From: Pseudomonadota bacterium
Lineage (GTDB): Bacteria; Desulfobacterota; Syntrophorhabdia; Syntrophorhabdales; Syntrophorhabdaceae
NCBI GenBank assembly: GCA_026388275.1
Contig: JAPLKB010000028.1
Coordinates: forward strand, 41,178 to 105,177
DNA: 64,000 nucleotides
Direction: 5' to 3'
The notes beneath the pieces were generated by a model. The model saw nothing but the letters and a program-made list of their open reading frames with translations, made no database searches and had not been told where the DNA came from. The position numbers and the translations under genes were made by a program. Of the stretch, positions 27,014 to 36,425 are shown piece by piece (position 1 is the first letter of the stretch; the number at the start of each line of letters is the position of its first letter).

Positions 27014-29422
27014 TTACCACCAGATTAAAGACTTAATGAGTTTGTAGTCCAATATGTTTATATTTATATTGCTTCCATCAGTAAATTCAACCTTATCGTT
27101 TTTTATTGCTTTAATCCATTTTCCAGTTAAATTTGATAGAGTTTCGGCAATATCAATATCTGTATACAATTTGCTCAAATCTATGTTTACGTTATTTTTC
27201 TCGTAATCAATATCCAGGGCTGAAAGCATTTTCTCGTCTTTCATAAATACATAATCCTGATATGCGTTCTCACTTGCTTTGCTGAATAAATCCCCATCTC
27301 TATATTTGCAATTCGCTAAAGCTTCTTCATATTGTTCTAGTGAGTAGTATTTGAAGATGCCACTTCCGATATATTTATTATCTCTTGAAACGCTCGTTTC
27401 AAAACCAGATAATGTTTTTTTCAATCTAGGCAGTATCTTTTCGTCGAATTGTTTACCCATTTCAATACATATCCATTTCTTCCCTAATATTTGTGAGACG
27501 TTAGCCGACGTGCCACTTCCACCATAATAATCCAATACAATATCTCGACTCTCGGTGTGGGTAGATGCTTTAATTATACGTTCAAGTAGCTTCTCGGGTT
27601 TCTGAGTGTCAAAATCTAGGCGCTCACTTGAAGTTGGTTGTTGTTGAAAAGACATAATATCAGACCAAACACTTGAAAATGACTTATTAAGATCAACAAC
27701 AGATGTCAGTTCATTCCACACTTCCATAAAAGGCCTTTCCACGTTAACAACATCTTTTAATAATGACCAAACATCACCATAAGGCTTTCCTTTGGCCTCA
27801 ACCACATTTTTGTATATTCTTCTTCCGTGTGCAACCTGGTATTTCAATCCTTTTTCATCTATCTTATTAAAACTTTCTAAGTATTTTAAAGATTGTGGTT
27901 GAATAAGCTTTTCAAAATAGTATTTTTCAGTTTTTGTATAAAAGTAAATAGATTGATGACCAAGAATCCAGTTCTTATCTGCTCCTTTCACTTTGTAACC
28001 CGATAACACTTGAATATCCCATATAATTTCTCTTTTGAAATTGTCATCACCAAATACATAGTCCATTAAGGTTCTTCCAATATAATTTGCATTTTCATCA
28101 AGATGTAAATAAATTGAACCATTTTGATGCAAAATATTATGTGCCAATACGAGGCGGTTTTCCATTAATGTTAACCAAGTACTATCCTGAAAATTATCAA
28201 TATAATCGAAGTCATCACCCGTATTAAACGGTGGGTCAATATAGATTGTCTGCACCCTTTCTTTAAATTTAGGAAGGATTGTATGCAGGGCTTGATAATT
28301 TTCGCTTTTTATCAACCAACCATCTAATTGATTATCTAAATCTTCAAATAAAGCTATTATTTCAAGCTCTAAGTCTTTGAAATATTTTGTGTCTATTGGC
28401 AAATATTTGTATTTTTTGTTTTCAGAAATGCTTTTGATATTGAATTCACTATCTACTATTCCAATTTCCTTCCATTCATTGATTTGATCAGCAATACCCT
28501 TATGCTCCAGAATTTTGTCAACCAATGATTTGTCCCCTATTCTGTCCAGTGTTATCACATAATTGCTTTTTCTCACGAATTTTGGTTTGTTCCAAATTTT
28601 CACCAATTCGTCTTCAAATTGGGAGACAAAATCAATAATCTTAAAGGCAATGTTTTTCAAAATTTGCAACTGATTAACTCTGTCACCGTACCATTCTTTT
28701 GCTCCATCCCAGAAATATTGATAGCTCCAAAGTTTAAATTGTTCCTGTAAAAATGCTTTTACATTTTTGTTGATAAAAAAATCCACTTCACTTTGCTTTT
28801 CAAAAACACGGAATGCTTTTTCCAATAATTCTTCGTTAATCGTAATATTCTTCTTTTTTAAGCTTTTTAACATCTCATCTGTTTTTGTTTTTGAGCCTCT
28901 TTCAGAGTATTTGACAATAAGCACCATAGTTTCATCTTCACGCACTTGTTTTATTTGATAAATAAGTGATCGCTTTTCGTTGGCTCTTTTATTTTCAATT
29001 TGGCTAGCGTCAAAATAGAATTTCAAACCATCAAATTCAATAGGCATACTTTTAAATATGCGGTCGGTTTTGACATAATAAAGCATTTGTGTTTTCCAAA
29101 AAAGGATCACATCTTTCTTATCGGTGTAGACCTTTTCATAAGTATTGCTATGAAACGGTGTTGAATTGAAGTAAATTGAACCACTTTCGGTAAAATATCG
29201 GCTAAAAAAAGAGTACAACTTGTCAAAAAGTTCTTCCCTGAAGCTCGGATATTTTTCCACAGCTTTATCTATATCTTCTTTAAGAAGTTTTTCTATTTGT
29301 GAATAATAACCAGCTTTAATCTGCATCATGTTGATAAATCCGCCCTCACCCTCGATCTTGGCACCAATAAAAACATCTTGAACTGCCTTATAAAATTTCT
29401 CTTCTTTAGTCATATTAACCAC
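27014..29422 (-). CDS. Type III DNA methyltransferase, Mod subunit
   Basis: An 802-residue adenine-N6/cytosine-N4 methyltransferase of the beta class: catalytic motif IV DPPF at 396-399 (TIYIDPPFNTGDDFDY) precedes the AdoMet motif I (VLDYYGGSGTSANV, about 645). The long N-terminal region and a target recognition stretch between the motifs (about 470-600) fit Mod subunits. It is the first gene of the two-gene operon with Res. Recognition site unknown. No simple-sequence repeat that would indicate phase variation was seen in the 5' region. Confidence 0.92.
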   Translation of the reverse strand: MVNMTKEEKFYKAVQDVFIGAKIEGEGGFINMMQIKAGYYSQIEKLLKEDIDKAVEKYPSFREELFDKLYSFFSRYFTESGSIYFNSTPFHSNTYEKVYTDKKDVILFWKTQMLYYVKTDRIFKSMPIEFDGLKFYFDASQIENKRANEKRSLIYQIKQVREDETMVLIVKYSERGSKTKTDEMLKSLKKKNITINEELLEKAFRVFEKQSEVDFFINKNVKAFLQEQFKLWSYQYFWDGAKEWYGDRVNQLQILKNIAFKIIDFVSQFEDELVKIWNKPKFVRKSNYVITLDRIGDKSLVDKILEHKGIADQINEWKEIGIVDSEFNIKSISENKKYKYLPIDTKYFKDLELEIIALFEDLDNQLDGWLIKSENYQALHTILPKFKERVQTIYIDPPFNTGDDFDYIDNFQDSTWLTLMENRLVLAHNILHQNGSIYLHLDENANYIGRTLMDYVFGDDNFKREIIWDIQVLSGYKVKGADKNWILGHQSIYFYTKTEKYYFEKLIQPQSLKYLESFNKIDEKGLKYQVAHGRRIYKNVVEAKGKPYGDVWSLLKDVVNVERPFMEVWNELTSVVDLNKSFSSVWSDIMSFQQQPTSSERLDFDTQKPEKLLERIIKASTHTESRDIVLDYYGGSGTSANVSQILGKKWICIEMGKQFDEKILPRLKKTLSGFETSVSRDNKYIGSGIFKYYSLEQYEEALANCKYRDGDLFSKASENAYQDYVFMKDEKMLSALDIDYEKNNVNIDLSKLYTDIDIAETLSNLTGKWIKAIKNDKVEFTDGSNININILDYKLIKSLIWW

Positions 29423-29613
29423 CGTTTATAAATTAAATAGTTTTTTGTATTATAAAGCTTTTTCTTTTTATTTCCATATTAAAAGCCCTTTTCAATAAAA
29501 AATGCTTAATCGTAGTCGATCTAATTTAGATTCTACAAGTTGACTATTATCGCTTGTATATATTTGATTGCAGATAAAAACACGTACTGTTTAATTCAAC
29601 TTCTCTCCTCTGT

Positions 29614-30192
29614 CTACTTCCACAGACCCCTGGAATTTTCGCGGGCGGATCTGTAGGCGGCAATGAATAGGTCCTGATATTTAACGTTCGGGGGGATGGT
29701 CATGACATTCGCATAACCGGCTTTTACAATTTCTTCATTTAACATCCTGCCGTCTGAAAGGTAAAAATAACAGAGGAGGCGACCGTATTTATCCCGCTTC
29801 TGTACATCAAATTCTATGGTGCCGGTATCACCGGGGTGTACGAGAGAGCGGGTAAAATTAGCGGCTTCTTTGCCTGTGGCAATGATTGTTTTTATGTCCT
29901 GTCCGGTGCGTTCGGCATCTCTGCGGGTTTTCTTGTTGTTCCTGCTTTCGGGTGTATCAATGCCTATGAGTCGTATTGACTCTTTGTCTCCACGGTAGGT
30001 TACGACAATGGTATCGCCGTCGACAATTCGTGTAACGGTGACAGATTCAAGGTTTTCAGGGGGTTTTCTGATTTTCCCGTGTACGGGTTCTGTATCCTGC
30101 GGGGATGAAAAGCAAGAAGCGACAAAGAACATGGCAATGAAGACAATACAAATTGAACGGAGGCTGGCAGGGATTGTATTTTTGATTTTCAT
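29614..30192 (-). CDS. Thermonuclease (staphylococcal nuclease-like) lipoprotein
   Basis: A 192-residue protein. The N-terminus is a lipoprotein signal peptide with lipobox V24-A-S-C27, so it is probably anchored to a membrane facing the periplasm or outside. Residues about 48-190 are an SNase/OB fold: VTRIVDGDTIVV, then IRLIGIDTPESR, RDKYGRLLCYFYLSDGRMLN and the final SARENSRGLW helix, with catalytic Asp, Arg and Glu residues in their usual places. It follows a 53-residue gene after a gap of seven bases and is probably cotranscribed with it. Role could be extracellular DNA turnover. Confidence 0.9.
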   Translation of the reverse strand: MKIKNTIPASLRSICIVFIAMFFVASCFSSPQDTEPVHGKIRKPPENLESVTVTRIVDGDTIVVTYRGDKESIRLIGIDTPESRNNKKTRRDAERTGQDIKTIIATGKEAANFTRSLVHPGDTGTIEFDVQKRDKYGRLLCYFYLSDGRMLNEEIVKAGYANVMTIPPNVKYQDLFIAAYRSARENSRGLWK

Positions 30193-30199
30193 AGATGAA

Positions 30200-30361
30200 T
30201 TAATTATTTTCTCCGTCTAACCTTATAGCTTCCGTTATATCCTGTCTCGACATTTCCCGTTTAGCAACAAGTTCATCATCTGCATTATAAAATAATACAT
30301 ATGTCTTGCCATCCTCTTCAATAAATTCCATGGAATAGTATGGGCTGTCATCAACTTTCAT
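30200..30361 (-). CDS. Small protein (53 residues) upstream of the nuclease gene
   Basis: The minus strand from the ATG at 30361 to the TAA at 30200-30202 encodes MKVDDSPYYSMEFIEEDGKT followed by YVLFYNADDELVAKREMSRQ and a short acidic end. Composition is that of a real globular protein rather than a shadow, and it ends seven bases before the nuclease ATG. The ribosome binding site is weak. I do not recognise the family. It may be a small regulatory or inhibitory partner of the nuclease, but that is only a guess from position. Confidence 0.55.
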   Translation of the reverse strand: MKVDDSPYYSMEFIEEDGKTYVLFYNADDELVAKREMSRQDITEAIRLDGENN

Positions 30362-30408
30362 TGTTAGAAATCTCAATTTTTTTCAATTTCAAAAACAAGA
30401 TATAAAAT

Positions 30409-30840
30409 TTAGTAGGGTTTTCCCGGGGGTCCAGATTTAGGATAATCCCAGCCAAAACCCCACCGGAATGATGTAGGCAGCCACCATACCCCTCCCACCC
30501 TGACGCCATAGTACATCAGAGCACCAGTCTTCGGATAGCCTTTATCTGCAACGCATTTTCTCAACGCTCTATCGGCATCCTTCCTTTCCTCACTTGTACC
30601 ACCCATCCAGTACGCCAGATCATGCATCACACAACACTCAACCCAATCGCTGTCCGGGAAGCAGGAACAACCATCAGATTTGAAATCATGAGGAGGTTTC
30701 GGGTCCTGTATCTTGCCTTTGGCATAGATTTCAACGGAAAGCCTGTTTATTTCATTAGGTTTGGTTGTACAGCCGATAAGCAAAACCAACATACAAATAA
30801 TAAAAAGAAAGAATTTATTTATATTATAAATATTATTCAT
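30409..30840 (-). CDS. Lipoprotein with a phospholipase A2-like active-site motif
   Basis: A 143-residue protein with a lipoprotein signal (lipobox L21-I-G-C24). The core DGCSCFPDSDWVECCVMHD contains C69-C70-x2-H73-D74, the CCxxHD signature of the phospholipase A2 fold, followed by LAYWMGGTSEERKDADRAL and C-terminal VRVGGVWWLPTSFRWGFGW. I recall proteins of this layout in many proteobacteria, usually annotated only as hypothetical or PLA2-like. It could hydrolyse phospholipids at the cell surface, although no calcium-loop glycine motif is evident. It lies near, but separated from, the nuclease lipoprotein. Confidence 0.7.
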   Translation of the reverse strand: MNNIYNINKFFLFIICMLVLLIGCTTKPNEINRLSVEIYAKGKIQDPKPPHDFKSDGCSCFPDSDWVECCVMHDLAYWMGGTSEERKDADRALRKCVADKGYPKTGALMYYGVRVGGVWWLPTSFRWGFGWDYPKSGPPGKPY

Positions 30841-31294
30841 ATTTCTCTTAGCTCCGAATCATTCACTTTAGTAGTTTCGCAATTCACAAAAAAGAATGGC
30901 CCCATAAATCTTACGTTCAAATTAGATCGTACACTTAATTTTCATGCTATTTTAATGAGCTGTCAAGATGTTTCGTTCTATTTGTGGACATTTTTTCTAT
31001 TAGGACAACCATGGGTGCTTAGTATGTGTTTTGCTTCTTTCCAAGGCCGAAGTGATTTTTGATGGATAACGCGAAGATGAGGGGATGCCGCCCGGAGGTG
31101 TACCCCTGCGGTACATTGAGGACCGAACAGCCCCGAAATCGACAAAGTTAGGCGCAAAAAGCACCCGGCGTCACAACGTTAAGCTGCAACTAAATCCAGC
31201 AAATAACAGCCTTCACCACCAACAACAGCATACCATTAACTTCAGTGGATGATGTGAGAAGGAACCAAGATCTGATGAATATTGTGGTGAATGC
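30841..31294. other. Intergenic region before the T1SS operon, with a 59-bp repeat
   Basis: About 450 bases with no supported gene between the divergent PLA2-like gene and the T1SS operon. Positions 31111-31169 (from GTACATTGAGGACCGAAC to GCACCCGGC) recur, with several differences, at 42788-42846 directly upstream of a duplicated hlyD tail. The repeat contains a short hairpin GGCGC-AAAAA-GCGCC (better paired in the second copy). I could not identify the T1SS promoter. Confidence 0.55.
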
Positions 31295-32644
31295 ATGGCA
31301 CAGTTAACGGACCGTGGGATGTTCCACGGTTTTTATCGTGCCCTGTGGTTGCTTAATTTATTGACAGCAATTACTCTGTCGCCTTTTCACATATTCGCCG
31401 CACAAACACTGGACCTTGAGGGGGTGACAGAGCGCGCGCTTAAAAATGCACATGAAGTAAAACTCTCAGGCATTGACATTGATATCAGTCAGGCTATGAA
31501 AAAAAGGGCGTACTCCCTCTACTACCCCACTTTGAGCGCACGCTGGAACTCCGAATATGCAAAAGACCTTTCAGGCGGCACACCTCAGGTTACTGTAGTG
31601 GGCGACACCATTATCGGCGATAATACAAAGTACCAGAGCTCGCTGTCCCTTGCCGCTTCCTATACTCTGTTCGATTTCGGCTCCACAGGCAGGAAGGTGC
31701 TCATTGCGAAAAAAGATGTGGATGCAAAGAGGACGGTCTTCATTCAGCAGGTGAGAGACATAAAGATCAGGGTATTGAACCTCTACACGGATTTGCTTAT
31801 CGTCTCCAAAGAACTTGAGGCAAAAATGGAACTCCTGTCCCTTTACAAAGAACTTTCTCTGACAAAAGAGAGGCTTTACTCAGCCGGCACAATCTCGAAG
31901 ATTGAGGTTGTTGATGAGGCATTGAAGGCAGTGAAAACCCTTGACGCCATCGACAATCTGAAACTCAGGTTAAAGGCGCTTCTGCAGGATTTATCCTTTT
32001 ATACGGGAGACAGCTACGATGCGGACAGCCTCAGGATTCAGGAATTTCAAGGGCATAACGAGGATTATGCAAACGATTTTAATGCGGAAAAATCCCCTGA
32101 GTTTAAAATTTACGGCCTCGAAATAGAGAAGAAAAAGGCTGAACTCGATATCCTGAAAAGAGAACAGCTTCCCCAGTTCGGGCTTTATTCCCGATACGTC
32201 TGGTATGGACAGGACCGCGACAACTATGACACCTCTGTAAAAGACTTAAGAGAGAGGAACTATTACGTAGGCATATCGGCAACCATGCCGATCTTCGAAG
32301 GCTTTAAGAGAAGTGCAGACATGGAAAAAACAGCACTGGAAATCGACAGACTTAAGATTGAGAAACAAAAGAAGCTTGCCGAACTGGCGAACAGGCATGC
32401 AAAACTGGATGAAACAAGAAGAATGTATATGAAAGGTATAGAAACCCAGAAAGATATGCTGTCGAAGGTAGAGGAGAAACTGTTTATGACCGGGCGGCTT
32501 ACAGAGCAGAAGGTTATTGATTGGATCGATCTTCTCAACCAGAGGATTGAGCTGGTAAACCAGAGATTTGAGCTGGTAAAAGCAATCAGTACAAAGGTTT
32601 CTACGATCAAGGAACTGCAAATACTTTCGGAAGAGATAAACTGA
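31295..32644 (+). CDS. TolC-family outer-membrane channel of a type I secretion system
   Basis: A 449-residue outer membrane factor. A Sec signal peptide (FYRALWLLNLLTAITLSPFHIFA) precedes two repeats of the OEP coiled-coil/beta-barrel unit (AHEVKLSGIDIDISQAMKKR ... and SPEFKIYGLEIEKKKAELDI ... LPQFGLYSRYVW, ISATMPIFEGFKR). A second ATG at 31319 would give a signal peptide of more usual length. The stop overlaps the ATG of the ABC transporter by one base. It should form the trans-periplasmic exit duct for the HlyB/HlyD pair encoded downstream. Confidence 0.88.
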   Translation: MAQLTDRGMFHGFYRALWLLNLLTAITLSPFHIFAAQTLDLEGVTERALKNAHEVKLSGIDIDISQAMKKRAYSLYYPTLSARWNSEYAKDLSGGTPQVTVVGDTIIGDNTKYQSSLSLAASYTLFDFGSTGRKVLIAKKDVDAKRTVFIQQVRDIKIRVLNLYTDLLIVSKELEAKMELLSLYKELSLTKERLYSAGTISKIEVVDEALKAVKTLDAIDNLKLRLKALLQDLSFYTGDSYDADSLRIQEFQGHNEDYANDFNAEKSPEFKIYGLEIEKKKAELDILKREQLPQFGLYSRYVWYGQDRDNYDTSVKDLRERNYYVGISATMPIFEGFKRSADMEKTALEIDRLKIEKQKKLAELANRHAKLDETRRMYMKGIETQKDMLSKVEEKLFMTGRLTEQKVIDWIDLLNQRIELVNQRFELVKAISTKVSTIKELQILSEEIN

Positions 32645-34770
32645 TGCAGACCGCCCTCATTTGCCTTGAGCTTATTGCCCGGATAAATCAGATAAGTGTG
32701 GACTTACGGACAATAACAAGAGAATACGGTATTACTGACAAGGAGCTGACAAAAGAGCAACTGCTTCTCATTGCAAAAAACCTGGGTTTCAGGGCGCGCA
32801 TAAAGAGGATGCCCGTTGATGAACTGCTGCAGAAATATCCGTCCCCTGCCATGGTAATATTAAAGGATAACACCTTCGGCGTTCTACTGAAGGCAAATGC
32901 GGAAAGCAACAAGACTCTTGTATTTCTCCCTGAAGAGATGGCGGCAAAACCCTTTGGGCCAGAGGATTTGCAAAGCATATCGAGCGGAGAATATATTGTT
33001 TTTAAACATAAAATGATTTCTTCACAGGCAGCCTTCGGTTTCCGCTGGTTCTACAATGAGATACTCCATTATAAAAACGTCATCGGCGAGGTTCTTACCG
33101 GCTCTTTTGTAATCCAGCTTTTCGGCCTTGTAACGCCGCTTTTTACCCAGGTAATCCTCGATAAGGTTATTGTCCACCGGAGCATGACCACTCTTGATGT
33201 TCTTGCCGTTGCTTTTATTGCCGTGACGATTTTCGAATTTCTACTGAATGCTTCGAGGAACTATATTTTTATCCACACTGCCAATAAGATAGACGCAAAA
33301 CTGGGCGCTAAATTGTTCAAGCATCTTTTCTCCCTTCCCTTCGTCTATTTTGAGTCCAGGAAAGTAGGCAACATCGTTGCACGGATGCGGGAACTTGATA
33401 ATATAAGGGAGTTCATTACGAATAAATCAGTATCGGTTATTGTTGACCTGTGTTTTTCCCTCGTTTTTGTGGCAGTGATGTTTCTGTACAGCGTTAAGCT
33501 GACCCTGATATTTTCCGCTTTTATAATTCTTACGGCAATGCTCTACCTTACTGTAACGCCGGAACTGCGGAGAAGGCTGGAGTACAAGTTTCAGATGGCG
33601 GCGCAGTCCAATTCTTATCTCGTCGAATCTATTACAGGCATTCAGACGGTAAAATCCCTTGCACTCGAAGGCTCCATGCAGAGAAAATGGGAAGAAAACC
33701 TCGGAAAATATGTCCATTCAAGTTTCAAACTCTCCAATATGGGAAATATTGCCGGGGCCGTATCCGGCACTTTCCAGAGGATTATGACGATTACTGTGCT
33801 CTATCTCGGTGTAAAGCTTGTAATAGACAACCGGCTCACCATCGGCCAGTTGATCGCCTTTCAGATGTTTGCCGGACAGTTTACCGGTCCCTTTCTCAGG
33901 CTCGTGAACCTCTGGAACGAATTCCAGCAGGCGCTCCTTTCTGTTGACAGGATCGGCGACATACTCAATAACGCTGTCGAAGTCACATCCGGCAAAGACA
34001 TTACATTGCCAAGGCTCAACGGCGCTGTCAGGTTTGAAAATGTCTGCTTCAGATATGTACCTGATTCCCCTTATGTGCTCGACAAAATCAGCTTCGACAT
34101 AAAACCTGGCATGAGCGTGGGCATCGTGGGGCGAAGCGGGAGCGGAAAGAGCACAATTGCCAAACTGATCGAGAGGCTCTACCTCATAAGCGAAGGCGCA
34201 GTCTATATCGACGATATTGATATAAAGCATTTAAATCCAGTGTGGCTGCGGTACAACACAGGTGTTGTCCTCCAGGATGATTATCTTTTCAGCGGTACAA
34301 TCAGGGAGAATATTTCCATCTCGAGGCCTGACGCACCAATGGAACAGATAATCGAGGCTGCCGTTATTGCCGGCGCTCACCAGTTCATTGCAAAGCTGCC
34401 GCAGGGTTACGATACAATTGTGGGGGAACGCGGCTCAACCCTGTCCGGCGGCCAGAAGCAGAGGATAGCTATCGCAAGGGCGCTGATAACCAATCCCCGG
34501 ATACTCATCTTCGACGAGGCAACATCATCCCTTGATTATGAATCCGAAAAAATCATCCAGCAGAATATCGCAAAAATCAAGGCAGGAAGGACCATGTTTA
34601 TGGTGGCGCACCGGCTGTCTACAGTTAAAGACTGCGACATTATCATTGCCCTTGACAACGGAAAGATCGTTGAAATAGACAATCATGACAAACTGATGGC
34701 AAAAAACGGCTACTACCGGCACCTGTACATGCAGCAGGATAGTAATGCAATTTTGAATGTTGAATGTTGA
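32644..34770 (+). CDS. T1SS ABC transporter/permease with degenerate C39-like domain (HlyB type)
   Basis: A 708-residue exporter. Residues 1-125 are a C39-peptidase-like domain in which the catalytic Cys position is Thr and the His position is lost, so it should bind rather than cleave its substrate, as in HlyB. The six-helix membrane domain spans about 140-430. The nucleotide-binding domain has Walker A GRSGSGKST (about 495), signature LSGGQKQRIA (about 600), Walker B ILIFDEATSSLD and the H-loop AHRLST. RTX-type proteins with an uncleaved C-terminal signal are the usual cargo; no such gene is seen in the window. Confidence 0.93.
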   Translation: MQTALICLELIARINQISVDLRTITREYGITDKELTKEQLLLIAKNLGFRARIKRMPVDELLQKYPSPAMVILKDNTFGVLLKANAESNKTLVFLPEEMAAKPFGPEDLQSISSGEYIVFKHKMISSQAAFGFRWFYNEILHYKNVIGEVLTGSFVIQLFGLVTPLFTQVILDKVIVHRSMTTLDVLAVAFIAVTIFEFLLNASRNYIFIHTANKIDAKLGAKLFKHLFSLPFVYFESRKVGNIVARMRELDNIREFITNKSVSVIVDLCFSLVFVAVMFLYSVKLTLIFSAFIILTAMLYLTVTPELRRRLEYKFQMAAQSNSYLVESITGIQTVKSLALEGSMQRKWEENLGKYVHSSFKLSNMGNIAGAVSGTFQRIMTITVLYLGVKLVIDNRLTIGQLIAFQMFAGQFTGPFLRLVNLWNEFQQALLSVDRIGDILNNAVEVTSGKDITLPRLNGAVRFENVCFRYVPDSPYVLDKISFDIKPGMSVGIVGRSGSGKSTIAKLIERLYLISEGAVYIDDIDIKHLNPVWLRYNTGVVLQDDYLFSGTIRENISISRPDAPMEQIIEAAVIAGAHQFIAKLPQGYDTIVGERGSTLSGGQKQRIAIARALITNPRILIFDEATSSLDYESEKIIQQNIAKIKAGRTMFMVAHRLSTVKDCDIIIALDNGKIVEIDNHDKLMAKNGYYRHLYMQQDSNAILNVEC

Positions 34771-34822
34771 ATGTTGAATAAATAGGGAAAGTAATTTTTA
34801 ATTGTGAATGTTGAATTGCGGA
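34749..34822. repeat. TTGAATG short direct repeats
   Basis: The gene end and the spacer before hlyD contain GAATGTTGAATGTTGAATG and another TGAATGTTGAATT copy. The last residues of the ABC protein (NAILNVEC) are encoded by this repeat. A related AATTTTGAATTTTGA repeat is embedded in gspG at 9498-9530. Confidence 0.7.
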
Positions 34823-34835
34823 TTGGAATCATAGC

Positions 34836-36176
34836 GTGAAAGACCGGAGGCATATATTGTTTAAAAGGATATTCAGGCATGATGATGCTCATGAATTTAA
34901 ACCTGTTATGGCGGAGATCGAGGAAAAACCTGCCAATCCGCTGGGAAGGATAATTTTCTGGATTATCATCGCATCTTTTGTTTTCTTCGGCCTTTGGACA
35001 TGCATTGGCAGGGTTGATATTGTCGTCACTGCAAGGGGGTCTGTGATACCTGAAGGGGATATAAAAATTATTCAACCCCTCGATACAGGCGTCGTAAGCA
35101 GCATCCTTTGCAGGGAGGGGGATTTTGTAAAAAAGGGACAGGCGCTTATGGAGATCGACCCTTCCATGACAGCGCCTGAAGTGGAATCAAAGAAAAAGAA
35201 CCTCCAGTTCCTTGAGCTTGAAAAACTCCGGATGTATTCTGCTCCGGGGAATAAGGGATTTAATCCTGATGCGAAAATTCACGATAAGGAGACAATAAAA
35301 ATCCAGAAGGAACTTTATGCATCATCAATAGCAAGCGTCGAAAAACAACTTGACGGAAAAAAGGCGGAACTGAATCGCATTGAAGAGGAGATTGAATCAA
35401 CACAGAAGGACAAGTCATACAACAGCGCCATGCTTGCTGCGGCTTCAGAGAAAGAAAAGAGGCTGAGGGCAGTTATCGATATCATTGCAAGGAATGAATA
35501 TGAAAAAGCAGCAAATGATATACTTACATATTCAAACAACATTGAGCAATCCAGGCACAAAATTGAGCAATTAAACCACCAGAAGGCGCAGATTGCCAGC
35601 GAGACAGCCCTTATCAATGAGAATTTTAAAGCAGCATCCCTGAAGGAATTTTCCGATAAACACAGGCAGACAACGGAGATCAAAGCTGAAATAGATAAGA
35701 CAGCCTTCAGGAACGAGAAGCAGAGAATACTCTCCCCTGTGGAAGGCCATGTTTCAAATCTTTATTTCCACACAATCGGCGGCGTGGTAACGCCTGCACA
35801 GAAGCTGATGGCAATAGTTCCGGTAGATGCGCCGCTTATTATCAAGGCGCTGGTTCTTAATAAAGACATAGGCTTCGTAAAAAACAACATGCCTGTCCTG
35901 ATAAAGATCGACACCTTTGACTTTCAGAAATACGGCACGCTGAAAGGGGTCATAAGAAATATTGCAAAACACAGTATTGATGATGAAAAGCTTGGACCTG
36001 TTTATGAAGTCTTTATCAACTTTCTTGAATCACGGCTCATGGTTGAAGGACAGATGGTGCCTGTTACGTCAGGAATGAGTTTAACGGGCGAGATCAGGGT
36101 CGGGGAAAGGAGGATCATCGAATTCTTCATCTACCCCCTTATAAAATATCTCGACGAGGGGATTAAGGTTAGGTAA
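34836..36176 (+). CDS. T1SS membrane-fusion (adaptor) protein, HlyD family
   Basis: A 446-residue adaptor with GTG start. It has a short cytoplasmic N-terminus, one membrane helix (IIFWIIIASFVFFGLWTCI, about 39-57), a lipoyl/barrel-sandwich half (GSVIPEGDIKIIQPLDTGVV), a long alpha-helical hairpin (about 150-290) and the closing half (ILSPVEGHVSNLYFHTIGGVV) plus beta-barrel domain. GMSLTGEIRVGERRIIEFFI is the HlyD C-terminal signature. It links the ABC transporter to the TolC-like channel. A copy of its last 10 codons is found at 42850. Confidence 0.93.
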   Translation: MKDRRHILFKRIFRHDDAHEFKPVMAEIEEKPANPLGRIIFWIIIASFVFFGLWTCIGRVDIVVTARGSVIPEGDIKIIQPLDTGVVSSILCREGDFVKKGQALMEIDPSMTAPEVESKKKNLQFLELEKLRMYSAPGNKGFNPDAKIHDKETIKIQKELYASSIASVEKQLDGKKAELNRIEEEIESTQKDKSYNSAMLAAASEKEKRLRAVIDIIARNEYEKAANDILTYSNNIEQSRHKIEQLNHQKAQIASETALINENFKAASLKEFSDKHRQTTEIKAEIDKTAFRNEKQRILSPVEGHVSNLYFHTIGGVVTPAQKLMAIVPVDAPLIIKALVLNKDIGFVKNNMPVLIKIDTFDFQKYGTLKGVIRNIAKHSIDDEKLGPVYEVFINFLESRLMVEGQMVPVTSGMSLTGEIRVGERRIIEFFIYPLIKYLDEGIKVR

Positions 36177-36285
36177 GGGGCATTATCCTTCTATTGACCT
36201 GATTCCGGTCGTTGTCATGGATTTTAAGGATCGTCAAAAATGTATATTAAAAGAAAGCTTGTTTCCTGTTCCATATTACAATAAA

Positions 36286-36332
36286 TTTCAGTACTTATCC
36301 TACATACATTGTCTAACTTATCCTACATACAA
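36286..36332 (+). promoter_or_regulatory. Tandem 23-bp operator, copy A
   Basis: Two direct repeats of a site related to TTGTCGTA-N5-CCTACA lie 23 bp apart; the first is decayed in its left half (TTTCAGTACTTATCCTACA), the second reads TTGTCTAACTTATCCTACA. They are followed about 10 bases later by TTTGTTATACGATGT, which looks like a -10 region. The same arrangement is found upstream of five other VPIP-CTERM genes. Confidence 0.65.
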
Positions 36333-36367
36333 TAAAAAAAATTTGTTATACGATGTCAAATAATTAT

Positions 36368-36405
36368 GATAAAGTCAACCCATCCGTGAGGGTGGGTACT
36401 AAGTA
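36368..36405 (+). promoter_or_regulatory. Truncated GEMM-I-like aptamer (first hairpin only)
   Basis: GATAAAGTCAACCCATCC GTGA GGGTGGG matches the 5' half of the two complete GEMM-I aptamers at 38072 and 40632 (junction plus P2 hairpin with GTGA tetraloop), but the sequence then goes straight to TACTAAG and the ribosome binding site. The second hairpin and the CCGGGTTGCC segment that completes the ligand pocket are missing, so ligand binding is unlikely. Confidence 0.6.
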
Positions 36406-36425
36406 AAAATAAGGAGGATTTTATT

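Noticed and set aside
30622..31062. A 146-codon rightward frame over the PLA2-like gene
   Set aside because: Antisense shadow of a gene with a lipobox and CCxxHD motif; the rest covers AT-rich spacer.
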